A stretch of DNA of 64,000 nucleotides from Thalassotalea piscium (GTDB taxonomy: Bacteria; Pseudomonadota; Gammaproteobacteria; Enterobacterales; Alteromonadaceae). The notes beneath the pieces were generated by a model. That model was not told where the DNA came from, did no database searches, and saw only the letters and a program-made list of their open reading frames with translations. The stretch is from contig NZ_AP027362.1 in assembly GCF_030295935.1 (NCBI RefSeq), forward strand, positions 2,914,001-2,978,000. The letters run 5' to 3'. Every line of letters begins with the position of its first letter. The first letter of the stretch is position 1. Position numbers and translations under genes: made by a program. Below, piece after piece: positions 18,308 through 26,702 of the stretch.

Positions 18308-18931
18308 TTATTCTGATACAAAACCCTTTAACCGTTCCAGCTCAACTCGACGTTTTCGCAGAAAATATTCGCTAACCCACCAAATAGTTGCGATAAAAAC
18401 ATTAACAAATAGTAATGCGGGCAAAATAGGTTTTTCAGCTGCTGTTGTAACTTCGTATAGATACCAATTTGCCACTGGTAAAAAAGGGAGGCAGGAAAAC
18501 TTCACAAGCTGTGCATACTTTATCGATGATTGGCAGTTTACCACTGCATTAGCAATGGCTTTATCAGGTGCATCTCTTACTTGTCGCCAAGCTTGTAACC
18601 GAAATTGTATTACATAGATACAAAAAACAATGGATGTAACACTACCAAACCCTAAATAATAAATAGTGGCCTTTTCCCAGTCACCTGCAATAATCCCCCA
18701 TATAAAGGAAATAATAACACCTAGCGTTGCGAGTAAATCTCCAGCCAGACAACATTTAGCAAGATAAACTCGGCGTTTAGTATGCTTAATGAGTTGCTTA
18801 ATATCTGTTTTTTTATAAGCTTGGCTTTGCCAGTCGCTAGACAGCTCATCCCATGATAAGTCGAGTTCTGCTTCGACACTTGATAAATCTTCTGGATTTT
18901 TCACTTGTTTATGCTCTATGCCTGTCATCAA
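18308..18931 (-). CDS. Four-helix membrane protein, candidate anti-sigma factor
   Basis: A 207-residue protein whose N-terminal 60 residues are soluble, with acidic and Trp-containing LDLSWDELSSDWQSQ. Four membrane helices follow (about 65-83, 90-108, 142-160 and 168-188), then a basic tail (RKRRVELERLKG). The start overlaps the stop of the sigma factor gene by 4 bp, the usual arrangement for an anti-sigma factor, with the soluble N-terminus placed to hold sigma at the membrane. No zinc-binding ZAS motif (HxxxCxxC) is visible, so the anti-sigma role rests on context alone. Confidence 0.65.
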   Translation of the reverse strand: MMTGIEHKQVKNPEDLSSVEAELDLSWDELSSDWQSQAYKKTDIKQLIKHTKRRVYLAKCCLAGDLLATLGVIISFIWGIIAGDWEKATIYYLGFGSVTSIVFCIYVIQFRLQAWRQVRDAPDKAIANAVVNCQSSIKYAQLVKFSCLPFLPVANWYLYEVTTAAEKPILPALLFVNVFIATIWWVSEYFLRKRRVELERLKGFVSE

Positions 18932-19518
18932 TTCACCGCCAATTTCTGCTGTAACGCCTGTTTAGCGCGCTGCAAACGTACACCGACTAAATTTGTAGTA
19001 ATCGACAAAACCTCTGCTATTTCTTGGTAACTCATGCCTTCTAACGCTAATGTGATCACTTGCTGTTGATCTAATGTTAATTTACGAATAGCTATCGCTA
19101 GCCGTTGTTGGCGTTGCTGTTTATCTAAGGCTTGATAAGGTGTGGGTTGAACTTCATCTTGCTCGGCCTCAACAGGTATTTCTGATAGTTTTTTCTCGGG
19201 TTTAATACGTTTAACGGCTTTGGCAACATGAGTTGCTAAGACATTATGAGCGATTCGAGCGATAAACGTTTTCACTGAACTGTCTTCTCTAAAACTTGGC
19301 AACGCACGCCAAATATTTAATGATATTTCTTGAAACAGCTCATCTTGTATAGCTGTATCAGCTTCAAAGCCGTTAATAATATGACGAAGTAATTTTTCAT
19401 ACTCCGTCATCCACTGGTAGAAAGTTGTTTTATAGTTCAAGGAATGACTCTTATTGTTAGTTGCTGTCGTTTGGAAACGATCTTTTTTATTAAACTGTAA
19501 TTCTAAAGAGTTATTCAT
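18928..19518 (-). CDS. ECF-type RNA polymerase sigma factor (sigma-70 family)
   Basis: A 196-residue alternative sigma factor. Region 2 (about 50-115) shows QDELFQEISLNIWRALPSF and SVKTFIARIAHNVLATHV. A linker rich in Gln/Glu/Pro follows, then region 4 (about 135-190) with ITLALEGMSYQEIAEVLSI and VRLQRAKQALQQKL. It sits fourth in a five-gene minus-strand operon, 12 bp after the ABC permease gene and overlapping the membrane-protein gene downstream. This arrangement suggests the sigma factor is controlled by the membrane protein and may respond to envelope state or to the exporter's substrate; target promoters cannot be read from this window. Confidence 0.92.
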   Translation of the reverse strand: MNNSLELQFNKKDRFQTTATNNKSHSLNYKTTFYQWMTEYEKLLRHIINGFEADTAIQDELFQEISLNIWRALPSFREDSSVKTFIARIAHNVLATHVAKAVKRIKPEKKLSEIPVEAEQDEVQPTPYQALDKQQRQQRLAIAIRKLTLDQQQVITLALEGMSYQEIAEVLSITTNLVGVRLQRAKQALQQKLAVN

Positions 19519-19530
19519 ATTAAACCCTCA

Positions 19531-20694
19531 TTAACTTAACGACTGAACAACTTTTTCAGACGTTAATTTTTTTGCTAGGGTAAAAACTAATATCGCGGTC
19601 AACACAATAGTAACTAACGTTGTTAACGCTAAGTTAGTCCAATCGACAGGCAAGCCTTTAAAAATATCTTCCATTATTAATGACTGCCCTGTTACTGGCA
19701 CCCAATCAAACCACTTAGGTTTATCGTCTATAAAGGTCATGATAAAAGGTAACATTGCAGGAATAAGCACTACCATAGTCACTGAAGATTGGGCTTCTTT
19801 AAAGCTTTTTGCTTGAAATGAAAAAAATAACTGCAGCGCTGAAGCGAAAAAGCAAATTGGGATCAGCATCACAACTATTATAACAACTGCGCTCAAATCT
19901 AGGCTGAAGCTAGCGCCAATTTTCGTTAAATCAACAAACCCAATTGAGGCAAAGGTCAATGAAATAGTGAGTAACACACCAATAAAGGCAATGGTGCTAG
20001 CGCAGGAAAGTTTAGCAAGCACAATTTTTAATGTGCTAACAGGTTGGCACAATAACATTTCAAGTACATTACGTTCACGCTCACCAGCGCTACTGTCAAT
20101 AGCGACAGATAACCCAGACATAAATGCAGCCATTAATAAATACAAGCCAAGCATCATTGAAATCATAATAAAGTTACTACTAGGGGACGATGTATCTTGC
20201 TCGATTACATTGACAGGTCGTAATAAATTAACGTCGATTCCTCGTACTAACAGCCTTTTATATCCAATAGCCTGAGCATAGTTTTGAATGGTTTCTTTGA
20301 TACGTCGAAGTGGTGCATTCATTGGTTTTTCACTAAAGTCAGCTTTTAGATATATATCAATTCTTTTACCATCAAGCATATCCTGTGCAAACGTTTCAGG
20401 AATAGTGAGTTCTATATTACGTTTATCCCAAAGCTCAGCCTCTTCTGCTGGCACATCACTAAATAACTTAATATTGTCATCTGCAAATGCTTTTATTAGT
20501 TTTGGTGCAAACTCGCTCCCCGTTACTTTAACGTAGACAAGCGGTGTTGATGCCATCTCTTTAATCATCATTTTAGACATCGCAAAGATCATAATTGGCG
20601 CCATAATCGCCATCATCATTGCCACCATTAAGGCGCGCTTGTCACGAAAAGCTTCTTTTAATTCTTTCTTAAGTAATGCTTTAAACTGGATCAT
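19531..20694 (-). CDS. ABC-2 type transporter permease (NatB-like)
   Basis: A 387-residue inner-membrane permease. One N-terminal helix (about 20-40, ALMVAMMMAIMAPIMIFAMS) precedes a large extracytoplasmic domain (about 45-165), followed by five C-terminal helices. The AIDSSAGERERNVLEMLLCQP stretch is the conserved coupling region of the NatB/ABC-2 family. It pairs with the ATPase gene, overlapping it by 4 bp. Relatives export sodium, drugs or peptides; the substrate is not determinable here. Confidence 0.9.
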   Translation of the reverse strand: MIQFKALLKKELKEAFRDKRALMVAMMMAIMAPIMIFAMSKMMIKEMASTPLVYVKVTGSEFAPKLIKAFADDNIKLFSDVPAEEAELWDKRNIELTIPETFAQDMLDGKRIDIYLKADFSEKPMNAPLRRIKETIQNYAQAIGYKRLLVRGIDVNLLRPVNVIEQDTSSPSSNFIMISMMLGLYLLMAAFMSGLSVAIDSSAGERERNVLEMLLCQPVSTLKIVLAKLSCASTIAFIGVLLTISLTFASIGFVDLTKIGASFSLDLSAVVIIVVMLIPICFFASALQLFFSFQAKSFKEAQSSVTMVVLIPAMLPFIMTFIDDKPKWFDWVPVTGQSLIMEDIFKGLPVDWTNLALTTLVTIVLTAILVFTLAKKLTSEKVVQSLS

Positions 20695-21437
20695 GCTGCG
20701 ACTCCTTCATCAGAACCAATCAGTTTAACAAATGCGTCTTCTAGCTGAGTTTTACCGGCTAAATCACATAACTCTTGTGGAGTGCCTTGAGCAGCTAACT
20801 TACCATTAGCAACAATTATCACTCGGTCACAAAGCGCTGCTACTTCTTGCATTACATGTGATGAAAATAAAATACAATGCCCTTTTGCTTTAAAGCTGCT
20901 GAGGTAGTCGCGCAATACACGAGTACTCATTACATCTAAGCCGCGGGTTGGCTCATCAAGTACAAAATTTTGTGGTTGATGAACTAACGCTTGCGCTAAA
21001 GTAACTTTCATACGTTGCCCTTGAGAAAAGCCCGCTGTTTTTCGATGTGCTAATGCTTCCATATCAAGGTCTTTTATCACCTGTTCAATCGCATTTTTTT
21101 TACCTATACCATGTAATCCATGAATACTAGCAAAGTAATCTATTTGCTCATAAGCGGTTAAGCGCTCATACAAACCAAATTTATCAGGAAAAATACCTAA
21201 TCTGGCCCTTGCTACTAAAGGCTGTTCAGTTACCGAAATACCATCAATAGTTGCTGAACCTTGGTCAGCATCTAACAAACCATAAAGCGTTCTTAAACAG
21301 GTTGTTTTTCCTGCACCATTTGGGCCTAAAATACCGGTAATTTCACCGTCTTTTGCAGTAAATGACAAACCATCTAAGGCGACAACTGTATTCTTTTTCG
21401 ATTTAAATGTTTTATGTAAATTGTTAACTTCAATCAT
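20691..21437 (-). CDS. ABC transporter ATP-binding protein (NatA-like)
   Basis: A 248-residue ATPase with Walker A GPNGAGKT (about residues 39-46), a signature written FSQGQ in place of LSGGQ, Walker B FVLDEPTRGLD and the switch histidine in LFSSHVMQEV. It drives the ABC-2 permease encoded just downstream. It is 9 bp after the hydrolase gene, so all three should be co-transcribed. The Ser-Gln-Gly-Gln signature variant is common in NatA-like proteins and does not imply inactivity. Confidence 0.93.
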   Translation of the reverse strand: MIEVNNLHKTFKSKKNTVVALDGLSFTAKDGEITGILGPNGAGKTTCLRTLYGLLDADQGSATIDGISVTEQPLVARARLGIFPDKFGLYERLTAYEQIDYFASIHGLHGIGKKNAIEQVIKDLDMEALAHRKTAGFSQGQRMKVTLAQALVHQPQNFVLDEPTRGLDVMSTRVLRDYLSSFKAKGHCILFSSHVMQEVAALCDRVIIVANGKLAAQGTPQELCDLAGKTQLEDAFVKLIGSDEGVAA

Positions 21438-21446
21438 AATTCTTCC

Positions 21447-22889
21447 TTAAATACTGCCATTTAAACTAGTCATAAACGATTCACTCGGGATCTTATTTAA
21501 ACAAGACTCATCTAAAACATTAGGATCTTTTATCGTTAAAAACTCATCAATAATGTTAATCGCACAGGTTGAAGGGCCAGGCGTATGGCCACTATTTTTT
21601 AAAATTAAATGCTTACTGTTTGGTAACGATTTATCTGAATATTCTCCATTGCTCGGCGGTGTTACTGGGTCTACATCGCCAGAAATAATCAAGGTAGGTA
21701 CGTTTGTGGTAACTGGTTGATAAAAAGTTTCATTCAGTCGGTATTGTGGCCATACAGGGCATACGGTTTTCCAAGCTAAATGGCTAGCGTCTTGACCAAA
21801 ATTATTATCTGCATCTTTACGCCACATTTCATCACTAATACGCGGTACGTCTTCATTACAAACGATATTAAATAATAAACCAACGTACATACCCATGCTG
21901 CTGTCTTGCATCGCTGTTAAGCCCGCTAATGGAGCAAAGTTACCTAAAAATGCTTGATGAACGACTAAAGGCACCATGGTTCTCATTTCAACGGTATATA
22001 ATTGCATTCTTAAAGTCGAAACAAACTTCAAACGACTGATAACAAATTCAGTGGGCGTACCTAGTCTTGGATGTGTGATGGTAGTGGTTATCGGCTTTTC
22101 ACTTAAGCGTTCCATTACAGTGGCAAACTCTTGCGCTAAATTAGGATAAGCTTGTTTGCATGTCGCCTCTTCCATGCAGTGCTGTATTAACATATTAAAT
22201 GATCGCGCTGAACTTTGCCCAAAAGTACCAATTGGCACTTCAATAGGGCCAACACTGTCTAGTACTACTGCACTAAGCGAATCAGGGAACATGCGCATGA
22301 AGACTAATCCTGCTCGTGTGCCATATGAGCCACCATAAATGGCAATTTTCTCATAACCTAATGCAGCCCTTACTGCATCAAAATCTCGTATGGCATTTTC
22401 AGTATTAAACTGACTCAGATCACCTTCAAATTGCGCCAAGCATTGTTTAATATCTTCAACATCTAAATCTTCAGGTATTGAGGCGTAAGGATCAACATCA
22501 TCAACTTCTTCACACTGCAAAGGGTTTGATTTACCTGTTCCGCGTTGATCAACTAAAATTAAATCACGCGTTTTTCTCACCTGGGTAAAACCCTGACGTA
22601 AACTTGCAGCAATTTCAGCCGCTGCCTGTCCAGGTCCACCGGCTAAAAACATTAGAGGCTCTTTATTTTGGGTTTTGTCGATTGCGGGAATAACTGCAAA
22701 ATTAACACTAATTTGAGTGCCAGCAGGTACTTGATAGTTTTCAGGAACCTGCAAAGTTCCACATTGTACTTTTTGTTTTATGCCATCTATATGGCAATCT
22801 TCCAATGCTAATTTATCAGCATTAGCATAAGATTGGCTTGAGCAAAGCAGTAAACTTGCTACAAAAATGCTATTCCAAGGTTTCTTCAT
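21447..22889 (-). CDS. Secreted alpha/beta hydrolase, TAP-like peptidase family
   Basis: A 480-residue protein with an N-terminal signal peptide (about 1-23, cleavage after SYANA). It has the alpha/beta hydrolase fold of tripeptidyl/prolyl aminopeptidases: oxyanion region FLAGGPGQAA, DQRGTGKSNPL, nucleophile GGSYGT, and a TAP-like C-terminal part with the catalytic Asp in SGDVDPVTPP and His in NSGHTPG. It probably removes N-terminal residues from peptides in the periplasm or outside. It is the first gene of an operon with NatA/NatB-type transporter genes and a sigma factor, suggesting a role in peptide handling or self-protection. Confidence 0.88.
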   Translation of the reverse strand: MKKPWNSIFVASLLLCSSQSYANADKLALEDCHIDGIKQKVQCGTLQVPENYQVPAGTQISVNFAVIPAIDKTQNKEPLMFLAGGPGQAAAEIAASLRQGFTQVRKTRDLILVDQRGTGKSNPLQCEEVDDVDPYASIPEDLDVEDIKQCLAQFEGDLSQFNTENAIRDFDAVRAALGYEKIAIYGGSYGTRAGLVFMRMFPDSLSAVVLDSVGPIEVPIGTFGQSSARSFNMLIQHCMEEATCKQAYPNLAQEFATVMERLSEKPITTTITHPRLGTPTEFVISRLKFVSTLRMQLYTVEMRTMVPLVVHQAFLGNFAPLAGLTAMQDSSMGMYVGLLFNIVCNEDVPRISDEMWRKDADNNFGQDASHLAWKTVCPVWPQYRLNETFYQPVTTNVPTLIISGDVDPVTPPSNGEYSDKSLPNSKHLILKNSGHTPGPSTCAINIIDEFLTIKDPNVLDESCLNKIPSESFMTSLNGSI

Positions 22890-23139
22890 TATTATCTTCC
22901 TTTAAAAACGTCTCCCCTATAGTCTCAAAGTTAACAAATTTATTACAATAATTTTTAAATTAATGTAAATTAACAAAATAAAAGACAAACTTAGAGATAA
23001 TAATTTCGCTTAATACGCTGAATTTGCATCAATTTTAATCACACATACACAATAAACGACAAGATCCGTTTTTAATCATTCACAAATCATTAAATTAACG
23101 ATAGAGTCTATATAGAAGTATTCACGCAGGAGTAGCGCA

Positions 23140-23358
23140 ATGGAAATTAATCAGTGGGTAGATGAGTTATTTGAGGTTTTCGACGTAGACAAAGACGGTG
23201 TCATTAACCGCAGAGAGTTTGTTGAATTAATTGATTGTTTATTACAAGACAAAGGCATTCGCATGTGTGAAACAATTTTTCATCGCTTCGACAAAAACCA
23301 TAGTAACTCAATTTCTAAAGATGAATTAAAACAGATGGTCATAGAGTTAGCGCTTTAA
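23140..23358 (+). CDS. Small EF-hand calcium-binding protein
   Basis: A 72-residue acidic protein without a signal peptide. Two canonical EF-hand loops are present: residues 15-26 (DVDKDGVINRRE; ligands at positions 1, 3, 5, 7, 9 and 12) and residues 51-62 (DKNHSNSISKDE), the second with Asn and Ser replacing some acidic ligands. It is a compact calmodulin-like pair, probably a cytosolic calcium sensor or buffer. An AGGAG ribosome-binding site lies eight bases before the ATG. The gene is single, divergent from the hydrolase operon and convergent with the ovothiol operon. Confidence 0.88.
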   Translation: MEINQWVDELFEVFDVDKDGVINRREFVELIDCLLQDKGIRMCETIFHRFDKNHSNSISKDELKQMVIELAL

Positions 23359-23375
23359 TAAGTAACTGTTATTAT

Positions 23376-23394
23376 TACCTAGCATAGCTAGGTA
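23376..23394 (+). terminator. Hairpin after the EF-hand gene
   Basis: TACCTAG pairs with CTAGGTA around a five-base loop, 18 bp after the stop codon. There is no T-run, so termination is only possible. Confidence 0.4.
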
Positions 23395-23398
23395 TGTT

Positions 23399-23455
23399 CA
23401 AACCAACTTAATGTCCCCAAAACAGTCAGTGTTAAGAGTACATTAAGTGGGTTTG
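23399..23455 (-). repeat. Inverted repeat over the end of the ovoB-like gene
   Basis: Sixteen bases at 23399-23414 match the reverse complement of 23440-23455 with one mismatch (25-base loop). The right arm includes the stop codon of the aminotransferase gene. It may stabilise or end the ovothiol operon mRNA. Confidence 0.45.
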
Positions 23456-24597
23456 AAGTCAGTACAATAGTCTTTAAGCGCACCAAGGCCTGTAGATAAG
23501 TTATTTTGTCCTAAACCTAAGCGAAAAAAATTTCCAGATAAGCCAAACAATTTACTTGGTAAAATTAACACACCATAGTTATTTGCCATATTTGCGCTTA
23601 AGACCTCCACTCCTTCACTACCTAAATACTTTACTAGCGCGAGCATCCCTGCTTTAGGCTCAACCCATTCAAAAAGATGATTGTATTCATTAATAAAATG
23701 TTTAACCAAATCAATATTTTTTAAAATTAACCGATTATTATTATCGATAATTTCATTACTATGCATTAACGCGCATATCGCTAGTGCTTGGTCAATCGCC
23801 GAAATACAAATTGAACCTGTCGCTTTTACGGCAATAAGTTGTGATAACCACGCTTGGTTTTTACTCACTACCCATCCAATTCTGACCCCAGCTAAGCCAA
23901 GACTCTTTGACATTACGCCGACAGAGATAGCTTTATCATAACTAAGATAGTCATTAGTTAATGGAAGTTGATAATAATTAGACGCTTGCGCTACTTCATC
24001 TGCAATTAAATAGCATTGGTACTTAATCGCTAATGCAAGTAATTGCTTACTCAGATTAGTGTCTATTACACCGCCGGTTGGGTTATGCGGTGAATTTAGT
24101 ACTAGTAGCTTTGTTTTTGCTGACATCAAGGACTCAACCTCATCAATACTAAACTGCCATGCATTAGCTTGATTAAGCTCAACAATATTAACACTGCAAC
24201 CCATTTGCTCAGCCATGGATATTAAAGAAGGATAACAGGGGGTAAACACCACTATTTCATCACCTGGTTTTAAAACAGTTTGATAGATAGCAGCTAAAGC
24301 TTCCTGCCCACCGCAAAACGTTACTACATCGTCTGGTGATAAACTGTTACTTTTTGACAGAACTGATTGGCTATACTGCTGGTAATAACGACAAATAGCG
24401 AGTCTTAATTCTTCGCTACCACGCAATGATGCATACTCAAGATTAATGTTTGTAAAATCGACTGGGGAGAGCTGAACAAGATCTGCTAACGACATGGCTT
24501 GTGCACATGAGTGACTCAAGTTTATCGTTATATTGGCAGTTATTGATTGGCTATAAGCAATATGTGTAGGCAAATCAAATGTTGTTAGCTCATTCAT
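23443..24597 (-). CDS. PLP-dependent aminotransferase-fold enzyme, candidate ovothiol sulfoxide lyase (OvoB-like)
   Basis: A fold-type I PLP enzyme of 384 residues from the ATG at 24595-24597, which overlaps the ovoA stop (TAATG) and follows AAAGGCG. A start six codons upstream is also possible. Motifs include CGGQEAL, NSPHNPTGG, a DEVAQAS cofactor-Asp region and the lysine in MSKSLGLAGVRIGW. Ovothiol synthesis needs a PLP lyase (OvoB) to cleave the histidyl-cysteine sulfoxide made by OvoA. Its one-base overlap with ovoA makes this gene the natural candidate, but an ordinary class I aminotransferase cannot be excluded from sequence alone. Confidence 0.75.
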   Translation of the reverse strand: MNELTTFDLPTHIAYSQSITANITINLSHSCAQAMSLADLVQLSPVDFTNINLEYASLRGSEELRLAICRYYQQYSQSVLSKSNSLSPDDVVTFCGGQEALAAIYQTVLKPGDEIVVFTPCYPSLISMAEQMGCSVNIVELNQANAWQFSIDEVESLMSAKTKLLVLNSPHNPTGGVIDTNLSKQLLALAIKYQCYLIADEVAQASNYYQLPLTNDYLSYDKAISVGVMSKSLGLAGVRIGWVVSKNQAWLSQLIAVKATGSICISAIDQALAICALMHSNEIIDNNNRLILKNIDLVKHFINEYNHLFEWVEPKAGMLALVKYLGSEGVEVLSANMANNYGVLILPSKLFGLSGNFFRLGLGQNNLSTGLGALKDYCTDFKPT

Positions 24598-26702
24598 TAT
24601 TCGCCTTTCATCCAAACAGTTACATCAATTGATGTTGTCAAAAATTGTCGTAAGTTAATTTTATTTATCGTTGTTAAGGCTTGTTGATCAATTAATGTAA
24701 AGTGCGCTGCAAGCTGATTATGCAGACCATCGAATCCCGTTACATTTTCACCATTAACTTTAACACCACCAAGCCAGCTTTCTTTTGCAGTGTTTAACTC
24801 ATTAAAACAATAACTACTGGCCACAATGAGTAAACTATGAGGTAAAAGTCGCTCTATCACATTAGCCAATACCTGTTTAGGTTGATAACTATTTTCAAGT
24901 ACTTGATCAATTACAATAATATTGTAGTCTGTAAACTTCTGCTTGAGGTTACTCGCATCGCCTTGACTAAATAAAATATTATCAACCTGCTTCGAGAGCT
25001 TAAAATCAGATAAGTTAATTTGATGATAGTCGACAAGTTCACCTTCATTAACCGTTATGTAGCGCACATCTTTTTGTTGCTGTAATCGCACTGCGTGTTG
25101 AATGGTTTGAGCCGAAAAATCAATCGCATCTATTTGCTCAAAACATGGCCCTAATTCAAATGCTAGTCGACCAACGCCACAGCCTAAATTCAGTAATCGT
25201 GCTTTAGGTATTCCCACTTTGTCGATCGATTGATTAATTAAAGTAGCTAATTGTGGTGCATAGCGATTAACAAGGTCGTACTCTTGGGCAATTTTTTGGC
25301 AAATATCTAACGATGTTTCATAAGGGTTTACTGCAGTTAATGGTACCTCAGCATTTTTTGACACCACGTAACGAAAGCCTGCATGTTGATAAAAGTGACG
25401 CCTAAAGGCATAACGAGAAGACTTTATTGCTTCGTTACCGGTAGAGATCCATGATCCGCCTTTAATTAAGTTATGCTTACCATCAAAGGTTGGTGTAGAA
25501 AAGTCATCATATAGCGGATGAACAGTAAATTGATTAAAACCATCAATGCTTGACTCAGTCCACTGCCATACATTTCCCAATATGTCATAAACCCCACTGT
25601 GTTCAAATTTATCAACAGGGCAAGAGGAAGCAAAATATTCAAGATTAGTATTACCCGGTGCTTGCTGCCAAGTAGTTAAGTCTTGTTCAATTAAATCTCG
25701 CATTACCATCCATTCGGCTTCTGTAGGTAACCGAACATTTTGCTGAGTTATTGATGCTTTCCAATTACAAAATGCCTTTGCTTCTAGGTAGTTAATTTCA
25801 ACAGGCCAATTTAATGGTAATGGCACTTCTTCAAGTAAGTTTCGCTGAAAATATTGATCGCCTTTTTTGCGCCAAAAGCGAGGCATTAATACCTTACTAT
25901 ACGCCAACCATTGTTGTCCTTCTTCCGTCCAACACTTTAAATTTTGGTAACCGCCAGCTTCAATAAAGGTTAGGTATTCTTGGTTTGATACCAAATATTG
26001 CCCAACTTGAAAGTCTTCAACTTCTACCGGTAGCTCACCATATTCATTATCCCAGCCGTAAGTTAAATCTTCAGCTTTTTTACCTAAAGAAAATGATTTA
26101 CCCGCAACAGGTACCAGCTTATTTTTTGGGGCTTTATCAAAATCTTGGCACGCTTGCCATGCACAATCTGGTGTTAAATGAGCGAGATCAAGCATGCGCA
26201 TAATTACTGAAGAGGTTTCTAAGTGAATTCTCTCGTGCTCACAGCCCATTAATATTACCCATGCTAACGAGTCTTGAGTAATAGGTAACGACAACTCCAT
26301 AGTATCAATTAGCTGGTTAACTAACGCATACACTTGCTGTCGATAAGCTTTAACCTCCTCCACTGTAGGCCAGTTGTAATGACGGCTGTCTAAATCATCC
26401 CAGCTCATTTCATCAACACCTACAGCACAAATAGCTTCAAGCGAGTGATTCACACGTTGCTTAATATATTTACCTAAAATCAACTTATTAATATAAAACG
26501 TTGCAGTGTGCCCAAAATAAAAAATTAAAGGGTGACGAAGTGATTCAGGTCTTAGATAATAAGCTTCATCATTATTGATTAACGAAAATAAGCTTTCATA
26601 AGTTTGCCACGTATTTTGAAAATATCGCTTTAGTTCTGATTTTTTTTCATCAACACAAGTCCCTGTCAGCCAAGGTGTTTTAGCTTGAGTATTTTTATTC
26701 AT
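24597..26702 (-). CDS. ovoA: 5-histidylcysteine sulfoxide synthase / mercaptohistidine methyltransferase OvoA
   Basis: A 701-residue three-domain enzyme for ovothiol. A DinB-like N-terminal domain (about 25-190) has the iron motif His156-x3-His160-x-Glu162 (HERIHLE). An FGE-sulfatase-type domain (about 205-460) shows RLPTEAEW, GNVWQWTESS and YAFRRHFYQHAGFRYV. A C-terminal SAM methyltransferase (about 470-701) has LLNLGCGVGRLAF. The iron part joins cysteine sulfur to histidine C5 with oxygen, and the methyltransferase N-methylates the product. Length fits OvoA. It starts on the stop codon of the upstream GS-like gene and ends on the start of the PLP gene, so all three are tightly coupled. Confidence 0.94.
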   Translation of the reverse strand: MNKNTQAKTPWLTGTCVDEKKSELKRYFQNTWQTYESLFSLINNDEAYYLRPESLRHPLIFYFGHTATFYINKLILGKYIKQRVNHSLEAICAVGVDEMSWDDLDSRHYNWPTVEEVKAYRQQVYALVNQLIDTMELSLPITQDSLAWVILMGCEHERIHLETSSVIMRMLDLAHLTPDCAWQACQDFDKAPKNKLVPVAGKSFSLGKKAEDLTYGWDNEYGELPVEVEDFQVGQYLVSNQEYLTFIEAGGYQNLKCWTEEGQQWLAYSKVLMPRFWRKKGDQYFQRNLLEEVPLPLNWPVEINYLEAKAFCNWKASITQQNVRLPTEAEWMVMRDLIEQDLTTWQQAPGNTNLEYFASSCPVDKFEHSGVYDILGNVWQWTESSIDGFNQFTVHPLYDDFSTPTFDGKHNLIKGGSWISTGNEAIKSSRYAFRRHFYQHAGFRYVVSKNAEVPLTAVNPYETSLDICQKIAQEYDLVNRYAPQLATLINQSIDKVGIPKARLLNLGCGVGRLAFELGPCFEQIDAIDFSAQTIQHAVRLQQQKDVRYITVNEGELVDYHQINLSDFKLSKQVDNILFSQGDASNLKQKFTDYNIIVIDQVLENSYQPKQVLANVIERLLPHSLLIVASSYCFNELNTAKESWLGGVKVNGENVTGFDGLHNQLAAHFTLIDQQALTTINKINLRQFLTTSIDVTVWMKGE

